Source of the DNA: Pyrococcus sp. NA2
GTDB lineage: Archaea > Methanobacteriota_B > Thermococci > Thermococcales > Thermococcaceae
Direction: 5' to 3'
Assembly: GCF_000211475.1 (NCBI RefSeq)
Contig: NC_015474.1
Span: 992,001 to 1,056,000, forward strand
DNA: 64,000 bases
Shown here: positions 17,732 to 25,739 of the stretch, piece by piece
Position numbering within the stretch: position 1 is the first letter of the stretch
How the letters are laid out: every line of letters starts with the position of its first letter
Notes under the pieces: generated by a model
The model's input: the letters and a program-made list of their open reading frames with translations, nothing else
Databases searched by the model: none
Told to the model about the DNA's origin: nothing
Made by a program: the position numbers and the translations under genes

Positions 17732-18475
17732 ATGGAACGATGGATGAAGGGAGTGCTTGGTGTTGTAATCCTCAACTTTATAACCCTGTCGATGTTCCAT
17801 GCCCTTCACCGCAAGATAGGATGGGTGCCGCTTGGACTGATGTCCTTTGCACTCCTCTATCTCCTCATCCGGCTCTCAGGCTACAGCGGAGAGGAGCTCG
17901 GCCTCGGCGGGGGCTTTGACCTAAGGTTCCATATCTTTCTGCCATTGTTTGCCATGCTACTGAACTTTCTCTGGATTGTTCCCCTGGGGATTGGCATAAA
18001 CACCTTTGGAAAGCCGCTGAAGGTGGCTCTTTTAATATACATCGCGATGCTGATAAAATACCTTGTCTTCGTGGCTTTATACGAGGAGCTGATGTGGAGG
18101 GGACTCTTCCAGGTCGCCCTTGAGGATAAGCTTGGTAGGGGCTGGAAGGTAGTGCTTGTAACGGCCTTCCTCTTTGCCTTGAGCCACCTAACACTCAGGC
18201 CAAGCTTCTGGAGATTCTATAATCCCTTTCTTCTTGGAATCACCTACAGCGTATACCGGTGGAAGTTCAGGAGGATCGAAGGGCTGGTGTTAGCGCATGG
18301 ACTCGGAGACTTCCTGGACAGGATAACGACGATTGAAAAGGTGGACTGGTTAACGAAAACTCCTCAGGGAATAGTTTACCTAATAAGTACGTTCACTGTA
18401 ACCCAGATGTTTTTGGTCTTCATGTACCTAAAGATTGCTGAAAGGGTTGATGTTGGAAAGGAGGTGTTAGGATGA
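17732..18475 (+). CDS. CPBP-family intramembrane metalloprotease
   Basis: 247 residues with about eight membrane helices. Both CPBP motifs are present: YEELMWRGLFQ (EExxxR) and LFALSHLTL (FxxxH-like), plus a downstream GITYSVYR segment. Members cleave prenylated proteins or process peptides; archaeal members are mostly uncharacterised. GGAGGGCTTCAA precedes the ATG. It is the last intact gene of the operon; its stop overlaps a short ATG frame (18472) that resembles the start of the nitrilase gene at 20224. In contrast to the CPBP-like gene at 13.2 kb, this one looks catalytically complete. Confidence 0.86.
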   Translation: MERWMKGVLGVVILNFITLSMFHALHRKIGWVPLGLMSFALLYLLIRLSGYSGEELGLGGGFDLRFHIFLPLFAMLLNFLWIVPLGIGINTFGKPLKVALLIYIAMLIKYLVFVALYEELMWRGLFQVALEDKLGRGWKVVLVTAFLFALSHLTLRPSFWRFYNPFLLGITYSVYRWKFRRIEGLVLAHGLGDFLDRITTIEKVDWLTKTPQGIVYLISTFTVTQMFLVFMYLKIAERVDVGKEVLG

Positions 18476-18735
18476 TGGCTGCATTAATTTCGATGCACGT
18501 CTTCACATGAGCCCTTCCAGGTCACGACACAATAACAAGCGCCATCAAGGGCGGATTCAACAATATCACCTTCTTCTCATTTTCATTTTGCTAGGATTGG
18601 GGAAGTCTCGTGCCTCAGCGCGTTTCCGATGCTCTTCCTTCCTGCCTTGTTGGCTCAGTAGCTGTCCCAGGGATTCGGTGATAGTGGTTGGAATCCTTAA
18701 ATGAAGCTTTTTCTCTTTATGATGGACTTGAAAAA
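18472..18735 (+). other. Gap with possible remnant of a nitrilase start, otherwise no gene
   Basis: ATG 18472 follows GGAGGTGTTAGG and reads MMAALISMHVFT before a stop at 18508. The intact nitrilase at 20224 begins MIVTLIPMRVETG behind GGGGTGTTAGA, so both the ribosome binding site and the first ~10 codons are similar. The rest of the gap shows short broken frames. It may be the scar left when the ATPase gene came in between the CPBP gene and a nitrilase. The similarity is short and could be chance. Confidence 0.35.
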
Positions 18736-18770
18736 TGTATCATCTGAATGATACAAAAACATTAAATATG
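18736..18770 (+). promoter_or_regulatory. Palindromic operator-like site plus TATA box of ATPase gene
   Basis: TGTATCAT (18736-18743) and ATGATACA (18748-18755) form a perfect 8-bp inverted repeat with a 4-bp spacer. Directly downstream is a TATA-like box (ATTAAATATG, 18761-18770). A start about 25 bp on (near 18791) would place GGTGAG (18792-18797) at the very 5' end of the message. A repressor on the palindrome would touch the BRE/TATA region. The site is upstream of the chosen GTG start, so it is not coding. Confidence 0.6.
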
Positions 18771-18800
18771 TCACAGTTAGATAGTACAAATGGTGAGAAA

Positions 18801-20099
18801 GTGAACCTTGAAGAGGTCATCGTCGAGTTCCAAAAGCTTGGAATCCCTGAGGTTAAGAGGCGTGAGCTGGAGCTCCCTACGAATTTGAGCCAGGCAATTG
18901 TTGTTTTTGGGCTTAGAAGGACTGGAAAGACCCACCTGCTTTATCAAACTATGCTCTCCCTCATGGAAAAGGGATTGCCCATGGAGAGGCTGTTCTACAT
19001 CAACTTCGAGGACAACAGGCTCGAAGGCATCACTGGAAAGGACCTTTCGAAAATCGTTGAGCTATACTACAAGCACAACCCAGACGCCGATACCATGTAC
19101 CTCTTTCTCGATGAGGTTCAGAACGTCCCTGGCTGGGAGAAGTTCGTGAGGAGGTTGCTTGAGAGAAAAAACGCAAGAGTATTCATCACGGGTTCGTCCT
19201 CAAAGCTTCTCTCGAAGGAAATCGCGACTTCCCTGAGGGGGAGAAGCCTGAGCTTCAAACTCTTCCCTCTCTCCTTCCGCGAGTTTCTTGTCTTTAAGAG
19301 ATTTGAGTTCAGGGAACCGCTCATAGAGCCGGAGAGGGGGAAAATAAAGAGATATCTCGAAGAGTACGTCGAATACGGTGGTTTTCCAGAGATAGTGGAT
19401 TATCCACCCCTCCTCAAGATAAGAACTCTCCAGGAGTACCTTGACCTCATAATATACAAGGACTTGATCGAGAGGTACGGGATTGAAAAAACTGGTGCGA
19501 TGAAGGGGCTCATAAGAGTCATAGTCCGCAACTTCGCGAGGAGAACCTCAATAAGAAAACTGCACGGAATGCTCTCGTCGCTCGGCTTGAGCCTTAGCAG
19601 GGGCAAGGTCTACGAGTACTTCTCTTACCTTGAGGACATAGGGTTCGTAATACCTGTTAGGAGGTTTCACTTCAGCGAGGTTGAGTCCCTCAGGAGCATT
19701 CCCAAGCTCTATATCGCTGACGTTGGGTTCCCAACGGTCTTCGGGGTTAAGGACATCGGCCACAGGATGGAGAACATAGTGGCCCTTGAGCTCCTCAGGA
19801 GGAAGCACTACCGGGAGCCTAGGCTTAACATCGCTTACTGGATGGACACAAAGGGAGAGGTTGATTTCGTCGTCTCGCTCGGTTTTGAAGTTAGGGAGTT
19901 GATCCAGGTGAGCTATGACGTTGATGACCCCGAGACAAAGCGGAGGGAAGTAGAAGCGCTCCTGAGGGCCGCTAAAACCCTGAAGTGTGACAACCTAACG
20001 GTAATCACGTGGGACTACGAGGCAGTTGAAACGCATGGGGGGAAAACAATAAAGTTCGTCCCGCTGTGGATGTGGCTCCTGGGGTTGGAACAGGGCTAA
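18801..20099 (+). CDS. AAA ATPase, AAA_14/DUF4143 type
   Basis: About 432 residues. The N-terminal ATPase has Walker A GLRRTGKTHLL, Walker B YLFLDEVQNVPGWEKF and sensor FITGSSSKLLS, then the DUF4143 part (LFPLSFREFLVFKRF; winged-helix region; PRLNIAYWMDTKGEVDFVVS with an Asp/Glu pattern as in PD-(D/E)xK nuclease folds). These ATPases are abundant in archaea, spread by transfer and have no firmly known role. GTG 18801 is five bases behind GGTGAG and lies after the promoter; the frame is open to ATG 18735, but that would translate the palindrome. High third-position G/C matches the island genes before it. Confidence 0.85.
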   Translation: MNLEEVIVEFQKLGIPEVKRRELELPTNLSQAIVVFGLRRTGKTHLLYQTMLSLMEKGLPMERLFYINFEDNRLEGITGKDLSKIVELYYKHNPDADTMYLFLDEVQNVPGWEKFVRRLLERKNARVFITGSSSKLLSKEIATSLRGRSLSFKLFPLSFREFLVFKRFEFREPLIEPERGKIKRYLEEYVEYGGFPEIVDYPPLLKIRTLQEYLDLIIYKDLIERYGIEKTGAMKGLIRVIVRNFARRTSIRKLHGMLSSLGLSLSRGKVYEYFSYLEDIGFVIPVRRFHFSEVESLRSIPKLYIADVGFPTVFGVKDIGHRMENIVALELLRRKHYREPRLNIAYWMDTKGEVDFVVSLGFEVRELIQVSYDVDDPETKRREVEALLRAAKTLKCDNLTVITWDYEAVETHGGKTIKFVPLWMWLLGLEQG

Positions 20100-20130
20100 A
20101 ATAAATGTAATTGGCTAAAATCATCTAAAC

Positions 20131-20141
20131 CTTTAAATATG
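20131..20141 (+). promoter_or_regulatory. TATA box of nitrilase gene
   Basis: CTTTAAATATG is the best TATA-like match in the 124-bp gap before the nitrilase gene. It would give a transcript starting near 20165 and a leader of about 60 nt with GGGGTG as ribosome binding site at about 20213. Confidence 0.5.
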
Positions 20142-20223
20142 GCCTTTGGATAGCTAATTCATTCCCCCTAGTTAGGATAAGGTAAATCCTAGGTAGTGGG
20201 GATATACAAAAAGGGGTGTTAGA

Positions 20224-20907
20224 ATGATAGTTACATTAATCCCGATGCGCGTTGAAACTGGTAACTTCGAGGTCAACTGGAGTGAGTTTGAGCGCAGGTT
20301 TGAGGAAGCCTTGCGCTATAATCCAGACTTCGTGGTCTTTCCCGAGTATTGCCTTACGGGCTTCGAGGAGTGGGATTTTTCTGGGGCGAAACTTTACGAG
20401 GAGATACTCGAGAGGGTGAGCAAACTGGCAAGGGAAAACAGCGTTTACGTAATCATCGGTTTGCTAGAGCCATATAAAAACTACATCTACAACTCATCCT
20501 TATTAATCGGCCGGAACGGAGAGGTTCTCCTCAAGCACCGCAAGTTCCAGGAGCCTTACAAGTTCTGCACGGGAAACACGGTGAGAACTGCAAAAACGGA
20601 GTTTGGAAAAGTTGCAATGGTTATATGCGGCGACCTCTACAACAAGCGCATTTTGAAGTGGGTCAAAAAGAAAAGGCCCGACTACCTCTTCGTGCCAATG
20701 GAGTACTCGCCAGAATACGGGGAGCCAAATGAAGAGGACATCAATGCAATGACGGATAGGGTTAAGCTTCTGGGCGTCAAGACATTCATCGTTAATAGCT
20801 TTCCACCTGGAGGGGCCTGGGTATTCAGCTCTGACGGCAGGTTGTTGGCCTTTGCCAAGGGACAGGAGCTACTGGTTTGGGAAGAAAAAACTTTCAAAAG
20901 GCATTGA
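20224..20907 (+). CDS. Carbon-nitrogen hydrolase (nitrilase superfamily)
   Basis: 227 residues. The Glu-Lys-Cys triad is complete: Glu in VVFPEYCLTGF, Lys in LLKHRKFQEPY, Cys in AMVICGDLYNKR. It belongs to the amidase or omega-amidase-like branch, and hydrolyses an unknown C-N bond. It is somewhat shorter than the usual 260-280 residues at the C-terminus. The start has GGGGTGTTAGA upstream. The 3' end overlaps the nitroreductase gene on the other strand by 14 nt. Confidence 0.87.
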   Translation: MIVTLIPMRVETGNFEVNWSEFERRFEEALRYNPDFVVFPEYCLTGFEEWDFSGAKLYEEILERVSKLARENSVYVIIGLLEPYKNYIYNSSLLIGRNGEVLLKHRKFQEPYKFCTGNTVRTAKTEFGKVAMVICGDLYNKRILKWVKKKRPDYLFVPMEYSPEYGEPNEEDINAMTDRVKLLGVKTFIVNSFPPGGAWVFSSDGRLLAFAKGQELLVWEEKTFKRH

Positions 20908-21457
20908 AGCTCACAACCTCCTCAAGCTCTTTTCTCTCGTATTTTGGCTTTGGGTCTGCTGGATAGCCTACGGGTAGAATTGTCTGAAGCTTATAATCAC
21001 TGGGCACTTTTAGAAGCTCCTCAACAGGTTTTGGATTCGGCGGGGTGTATGTCACCGTCCCAAGGCCGAGCTCTTCAAGGGCCAGTAAAAGGTATCCTAC
21101 CGCTATCCACGTTGACTGGAGCCAGTACGGTGCTTTGGTATAGCCAAAGACGAGGATTAGGTATGGGGCCTCGCTTAGGAATGGCTTCTCAGGCGTGAAC
21201 CCTCTTTCGTTGAGCCACCTCATGAGCTCACCTTTCGTCTTTGAGTAGAACTTCTTCTCTTCCCTCTCGCATATTTCCCTTATCCTGCTCTTCAGCCCCT
21301 CGTCGTCGATGACCACGAACTTCCAAGGCTGGGCATTCATACCACTTGGAGCTTCCTTTGCCGCTTCTATGGCCCTTAAAATGTCCTCTCTTGGGGGCTT
21401 ATCGGGTAGGAACTGCCTCACAGTTTTCCTCCTCTTTGCCAACTCGAGAACGCGCAT
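20894..21457 (-). CDS. Nitroreductase-family flavoprotein
   Basis: 187 residues. The FMN-binding N-terminal RRKTVRQF, PSGMNAQPWKFVVI and the central IAVGYLLLALEELGLGT plus C-terminal LPVGYPADPKPK are typical of the FMN-dependent NADH dehydrogenase/nitroreductase family. Archaeal members reduce unknown acceptors; ferredoxin-linked thioredoxin-type reduction and F420 ligase-like functions are alternatives. GGTGGTGGT precedes the ATG. A TATA-like TTTTATAAG stands about 25-30 bp upstream of the start on the minus strand (near 21480-21490). Confidence 0.88.
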   Translation of the reverse strand: MRVLELAKRRKTVRQFLPDKPPREDILRAIEAAKEAPSGMNAQPWKFVVIDDEGLKSRIREICEREEKKFYSKTKGELMRWLNERGFTPEKPFLSEAPYLILVFGYTKAPYWLQSTWIAVGYLLLALEELGLGTVTYTPPNPKPVEELLKVPSDYKLQTILPVGYPADPKPKYERKELEEVVSFNAF

Positions 21458-21593
21458 ACCACCACCAAAGAAAGTTCATCTCTTATAAAAAAAAGGCTTT
21501 ATGGGGAATCATGTGGTAATGTTAATCTACTCCCCTGAAAGATATATGATATCTGGCGAGGGTATAAAACCTTTCTCGTTTGAATTTTCGTAG

Positions 21594-21613
21594 AAACGAT
21601 TATAAATTCGTTT
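21594..21613 (+). promoter_or_regulatory. TATA box enclosed in a palindrome, carboxypeptidase promoter
   Basis: AAACGA (21594-21599) and TCGTTT (21608-21613) are complementary and flank TTATAAAT, the likely TATA box. A transcript would start near 21630, giving an almost leaderless message with GGTGA just before ATG 21639. A factor bound to the half-sites would compete with TBP. A further TCGTTT with TTCG copies lies at 21577-21590, as though half-sites were repeated. Confidence 0.55.
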
Positions 21614-21638
21614 AAACATTAGCTCTCGGGTGAAACAA

Positions 21639-23135
21639 ATGGAAGTCTTCAAGAACGAAACTATTAAGGAAATTCTCCAGAAGTACAGGAGAATTTGGGC
21701 TTTAGGACATGCTCAAAGCGTTCTGGGCTGGGACTTGGAGGTTAACATGCCAAAGGAAGGGATAATGGAGAGGTCAGTGGCCCAGGGAGAGCTGTCTGTT
21801 TTGTCCCAGGAGTTGCTCTTAAGGCCAGAGTTCGTTGAGCTCGTTGAGAAGGCCAAGGGAATAGAAGACCTAAACGAATACGAGAGGGGAGTTGTAAGGG
21901 TTCTCGATAGACAGATAAGGATAATGAAATCGTTCCCACCTGAGTTCCTAAGAGAGGTCAGCGAAACAACTTCAATGGCAACCAAGGCTTGGGAGGAAGC
22001 TAAGGCTAAGGACGACTTCTCGAAGTTTGAGCCATGGCTCGACAAGATAATAAGCCTGGCAAAGAAAGCTGCAGATTATCTGGGATACGAAGAGGAGCCC
22101 TATGATGCCCTTCTCGACCTATACGAGGAAGGTCTTAGGACGAGAGATGTTGAGAGGATGTTCTCAACCTTGGAGAAGGAGCTCAGGCCACTGCTCGAGA
22201 AGATACTTGAGGAGGGAAAGGTTCCCAGGGAGCACCCACTCGAGAAGGAGAAGTACGAGAAGGAGTGGATGGAGAAGGTCAACATCTGGGTTCTTGAGAA
22301 GTTTGGATTTCCACTTGGGGTTAGGGCCAGATTAGATGTTTCAGCTCATCCATTCACAACTGAGTTTGGAATAAGGGACGTTAGGATAACAACGAGATAC
22401 GAGGGATTTGACTTTAGAAGAACTTTGCTGAGCACGATTCACGAGTTTGGCCACGCACTTTACGAGCTTCAGCAAGATGAGAGGTTCATGTTCACTCCAA
22501 TAGCTGGAGGAGTCTCCCTGGGTGTTCACGAGAGCCAGTCAAGGTTCTGGGAGAACATAATAGGGAGAAGCAGGGAGTTCGTTGAGCTGATATATCCAGT
22601 TCTAAAGGAGAATCTTCCCTTCCTAGACGGTTACAGTGAAGAGGACGTTTATCTTTACTTCAACATCGTTCGTCCAGATTTCATAAGGACTGAAGCAGAC
22701 GTTGTAACTTACAACTTCCACATCCTCCTCAGGTTCAAGCTCGAGAGGCTGATGGTGAGCGAGGAGGTAAAAGCCAAGGATCTGCCGGAGATGTGGAACG
22801 AGGAGATGGAGAGGCTACTTGGCATAAGGCCAAAGACATACAGGGAGGGAATACTTCAGGACATTCACTGGGCCCACGGGAGCATAGGCTACTTCCCAAC
22901 CTACAGCATAGGAACCATACTCTCAGCACAGCTGTACTATCACATAAAGAAGGACATAAAGGACTTTGAGGAGAAGGTTAGGCAAGGAGACTTTGAGCCA
23001 ATTAAAGCCTGGCTTAGAGAGAAGATACACCGCTGGGGTAGCATATATCCACCAAAGGAACTAATAAGGAGGGCAATCGGCGAAGACATGGATGCGGAGT
23101 ATTTCGTGAAGTGGATAAGGGAGAGATACCTTTGA
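21639..23135 (+). CDS. Thermostable carboxypeptidase, family M32
   Basis: 498 residues, the usual size of the Pyrococcus and Taq M32 enzymes. A metal-dependent enzyme, it removes C-terminal amino acids in the cytoplasm. Active-site motifs are TIHEFGHALYE (HExxH), the third ligand in GVHESQSRFWEN, RPDFIRTEADVVTYN and WAHGSIGYFPTYSIG, all conserved in M32. ATG 21639 has GGTGA five bases before it and is preferred over GTG 21630. It appears to be monocistronic; a T-rich stretch (CTTTCTTTTTTACC, about 23155) follows the stop codon. Confidence 0.95.
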   Translation: MEVFKNETIKEILQKYRRIWALGHAQSVLGWDLEVNMPKEGIMERSVAQGELSVLSQELLLRPEFVELVEKAKGIEDLNEYERGVVRVLDRQIRIMKSFPPEFLREVSETTSMATKAWEEAKAKDDFSKFEPWLDKIISLAKKAADYLGYEEEPYDALLDLYEEGLRTRDVERMFSTLEKELRPLLEKILEEGKVPREHPLEKEKYEKEWMEKVNIWVLEKFGFPLGVRARLDVSAHPFTTEFGIRDVRITTRYEGFDFRRTLLSTIHEFGHALYELQQDERFMFTPIAGGVSLGVHESQSRFWENIIGRSREFVELIYPVLKENLPFLDGYSEEDVYLYFNIVRPDFIRTEADVVTYNFHILLRFKLERLMVSEEVKAKDLPEMWNEEMERLLGIRPKTYREGILQDIHWAHGSIGYFPTYSIGTILSAQLYYHIKKDIKDFEEKVRQGDFEPIKAWLREKIHRWGSIYPPKELIRRAIGEDMDAEYFVKWIRERYL

Positions 23136-23318
23136 TCATGTTTTCCCTGGGAACTTTCTTTTTTACCCTTAGGCTTAGTGTGTCGAAGCTAGAGGGTTGA
23201 AGGACTAAAACTAAGGAATTAAGAAGCTTTTTCAAGGAGATTCCACGACGAATTGAGTCAATTGAAAACAGAATGTAAGTTTTTATTCATATGTTTGAAC
23301 TATCTCTTGGTGACTATC

Positions 23319-24299
23319 ATGTTCTTTGACAGGGAGCGAGAGTTGAAATGGCTATTGAAGTTCGTTTCAACTGAGCCAAATTTAATCACCTTCATTTATG
23401 GACCGATTAATAGCGGAAAATCATCCCTAATGGTTGAGTTCATTAAGAGGCTTCCCGAAGAGTACGTGACCTTCTACATAAACCTGCGGGGGAGGTTCAT
23501 AAGAAGTGAGGATTTCATAAAGGTTCTCTTTAGCGTTAAGGATGGCTCATTGAAAGATCTATTAGGTGAACTTCTAAGGACTGGGCTATCTTATGGAGGA
23601 ATTCCAGTTCCAGAAAGGATACTCAAAAAGCTTCTCGAGGATGAAAACGAAGATCCCTTCCTCTTTCTTGAGAATTACTTTAGGAGTCTTGTGGAAAAGG
23701 AGAAAAAGCCAGTTTTAATCCTCGATGAACTCCAGGTAATTGGTGATTTAAAGCTTGATGGCCCATTGATTTATAGGCTCTTCAATTTCTTCGTGAGACT
23801 TGCGAAGGAGACGCACTTAAGCCACGTCTTCCTTGTTACATCAGACAGTCTCTTCATAGAGAGGATTTACAACGAAGCAATGCTCCAGGGAAGGGCAGAG
23901 TACTTCCTAGTGGATGACTTCGAAAGGGAGATCGCCTTAGAATTTCTAAGGTATCAAGGATTGAACGATGAGGAGGCCGAGTTAATATGGAACTACTTCG
24001 GCGGAAAGCCCGTTTACCTAGTTGAGGCTCCAAAGCATAAGGACGAATTGAGGAAGTGGTGCGAGAGAATGCTCAGACTTAGGGTTCAGTCCCTCAATGC
24101 TCTGATTCATGGAAAAAGGAATTTGGTTAACCTTCTGAAGAAGTCTGAGGATAATGAGAGTATTCCCTTTGACGGCAGGATTGACAGGGCGCTGAAGGAA
24201 CTCATTAGGGCCAATGTTCTCTTCATAGATCCCTTAAATGGCATCGTAAGGCCACAGGGTAGGCTCGAGTTGTTGGCAATAAGGGAAGTTCTCAAGTGA
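23319..24299 (+). CDS. Archaeal ATPase (PF01637 type), first of three in tandem
   Basis: About 326 residues. It starts MFFDRERELKWL, the classical opening of archaeal P-loop ATPases of the STAND/MNS group. Walker A is GPINSGKSSL, Walker B is PVLILDELQVI, and SHVFLVTSDSLFIERI is the sensor strand. A winged-helix C-terminal part follows. No nuclease-like C-terminal domain is evident. ATG 23319 has TTGGTGACTATC upstream; the frame is open to 23253 but those codons look non-coding. Function unknown; related ATPases have been linked to mobile elements and DNA transactions in archaea. Confidence 0.85.
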   Translation: MFFDRERELKWLLKFVSTEPNLITFIYGPINSGKSSLMVEFIKRLPEEYVTFYINLRGRFIRSEDFIKVLFSVKDGSLKDLLGELLRTGLSYGGIPVPERILKKLLEDENEDPFLFLENYFRSLVEKEKKPVLILDELQVIGDLKLDGPLIYRLFNFFVRLAKETHLSHVFLVTSDSLFIERIYNEAMLQGRAEYFLVDDFEREIALEFLRYQGLNDEEAELIWNYFGGKPVYLVEAPKHKDELRKWCERMLRLRVQSLNALIHGKRNLVNLLKKSEDNESIPFDGRIDRALKELIRANVLFIDPLNGIVRPQGRLELLAIREVLK

Positions 24300-24356
24300 G
24301 ACAAATGCTACATAAAGATTATTATAATTTAGTTGCATCATTTTTGCGGTGAAATG

Positions 24357-25739
24357 ATGTTCGTGAATAGGAGGAGGGAACTTGAGTTTCTCGAAAGGAA
24401 GTGGAGGGAGAAGGGTGCTCAGCTGATAATAGTCTATGGGCGCAGAAGGGTTGGAAAGACTATGCTCCTTAAAGAGTTTCTAAAGGGTAAGAGAGGAGTT
24501 TACTTCCTTGCCACAACCGATTCCATGAGCGAAAACGTTAAGGAGTTGGCGGAGAAGCTTGCAAAACTAACTGGAAGGAGTTACTTCAAGGAAGTTAGGG
24601 ATTTTGGAAGGTTATTCCTTTACCTGGCAGAGGAGATGAAGAACGAGAGGGTTGCCGTCGTTCTGGATGAGTTCCAGTACTTAATGAGCCTCGAACCAGG
24701 GATCTTAAGCGTGATCCAAAAGCTTTGGGATGAGCACCTAAAGGACACTGAGATATTCTTGGTGCTCTGTGGATCCTCGGTGGGAATGATGGAGAGGACT
24801 CTCGATTACAAAAGTCCTCTCTATGGAAGGAGAACTGGACAATGGAAAGTTGAACCCTTCGATATAAGGGGAATTTCAGAGATGTTTCCCGAGAGAAGCA
24901 TGGAAGAACTCGTAAAGATCTACGCTGTTTTCGGTGGCACACCCTTCTACCTGGACTTAGTTAAGGGATTGAGCGTTGAAGAGGCGATAAGGGAGAAGGT
25001 GCTTAGGAAGGGTGAAGTTCTCTACGAGGAGCCAGAATTCCTCCTGAGGGAAGAGTTAAGGGAACCAAGGATCTACAAGCTAATCCTTAAGGGCCTCGCT
25101 TTGGGCTATGAAACCCTTGGAGAGCTCGTGAGCTTCACGGGGCTGGAGAGGGGACATCTCTCAAGGTACTTAGAGATTTTGGAGAGGCTTGATCTCGTTG
25201 ATTACGAGTTGCCTTACGGAAAGAGGAAGAGGGGGCGCTACTACATCAAGGACAACTTCTTCAACTTCTGGTTCCGATTCGTTTATCCAAACTTATCGGA
25301 CTTAGAACTTGGACTCGTGGACGAGGTTTGGAGTAGGATAGAGCGTGACCTCAACTCCTATTATGGAAAGATGTTTGAGAGGCTTGTCAGGGAGATGCTC
25401 AGGCTTAAGATCATCAACTTTGGGCAGAGAAAGGTTTCAAGGTGGTGGCATCGTGGGGAGGAGATAGATGCTGTCGTTGAGCTTGAAGACTCTCTGCTCT
25501 TTGTGGAGGTCAAGTGGAGCGAGCTTAGGGGAAGAGAGGCAAAAGAAATACTCAGGGAACTGGAGAGGAAGGCCGAGCATTTTGAAGGTGAAAAGAGGTT
25601 CCTCCTCGTCGCAAAGAGGATTGAGGATAAAGGGGAGAGCATGATCGACCTGAGGGATCTGGAGATGATCATCAAGAATGGTTATAAACTTGGTCGCTTA
25701 AATGACCAAAATGGTGACCATTATGGTCAACCTAGATGA
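24357..25739 (+). CDS. Archaeal ATPase with DUF234/nuclease-like C-terminus, second in tandem
   Basis: 460 residues. Start MFVNRRRELEFLERK; Walker A YGRRRVGKTMLLKEF; Walker B VVLDEFQYLM; sensor LVLCGSSVGMMER; then LYGRRTGQWKVEPF, a winged helix (SFTGLERGHLSRYLEIL), and a C-terminal region with EIDAVVELEDSLLFVEVKW, the E/D-ExK pattern of PD-(D/E)xK folds. This is the ATPase_2/DUF234 architecture. ATG 24357 is four bases after GGTGA. The 3' end overlaps the next gene. Probable role unknown; the nuclease-like residues E/D, ExK are intact. Confidence 0.87.
   Translation: MFVNRRRELEFLERKWREKGAQLIIVYGRRRVGKTMLLKEFLKGKRGVYFLATTDSMSENVKELAEKLAKLTGRSYFKEVRDFGRLFLYLAEEMKNERVAVVLDEFQYLMSLEPGILSVIQKLWDEHLKDTEIFLVLCGSSVGMMERTLDYKSPLYGRRTGQWKVEPFDIRGISEMFPERSMEELVKIYAVFGGTPFYLDLVKGLSVEEAIREKVLRKGEVLYEEPEFLLREELREPRIYKLILKGLALGYETLGELVSFTGLERGHLSRYLEILERLDLVDYELPYGKRKRGRYYIKDNFFNFWFRFVYPNLSDLELGLVDEVWSRIERDLNSYYGKMFERLVREMLRLKIINFGQRKVSRWWHRGEEIDAVVELEDSLLFVEVKWSELRGREAKEILRELERKAEHFEGEKRFLLVAKRIEDKGESMIDLRDLEMIIKNGYKLGRLNDQNGDHYGQPR

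Noticed and set aside
17635-18194. Longer ORFs in other frames (plus 17635-17919, minus 17865-18194)
   Set aside because: They lie inside the methyltransferase and CPBP genes and come from the high third-position G/C of that operon.
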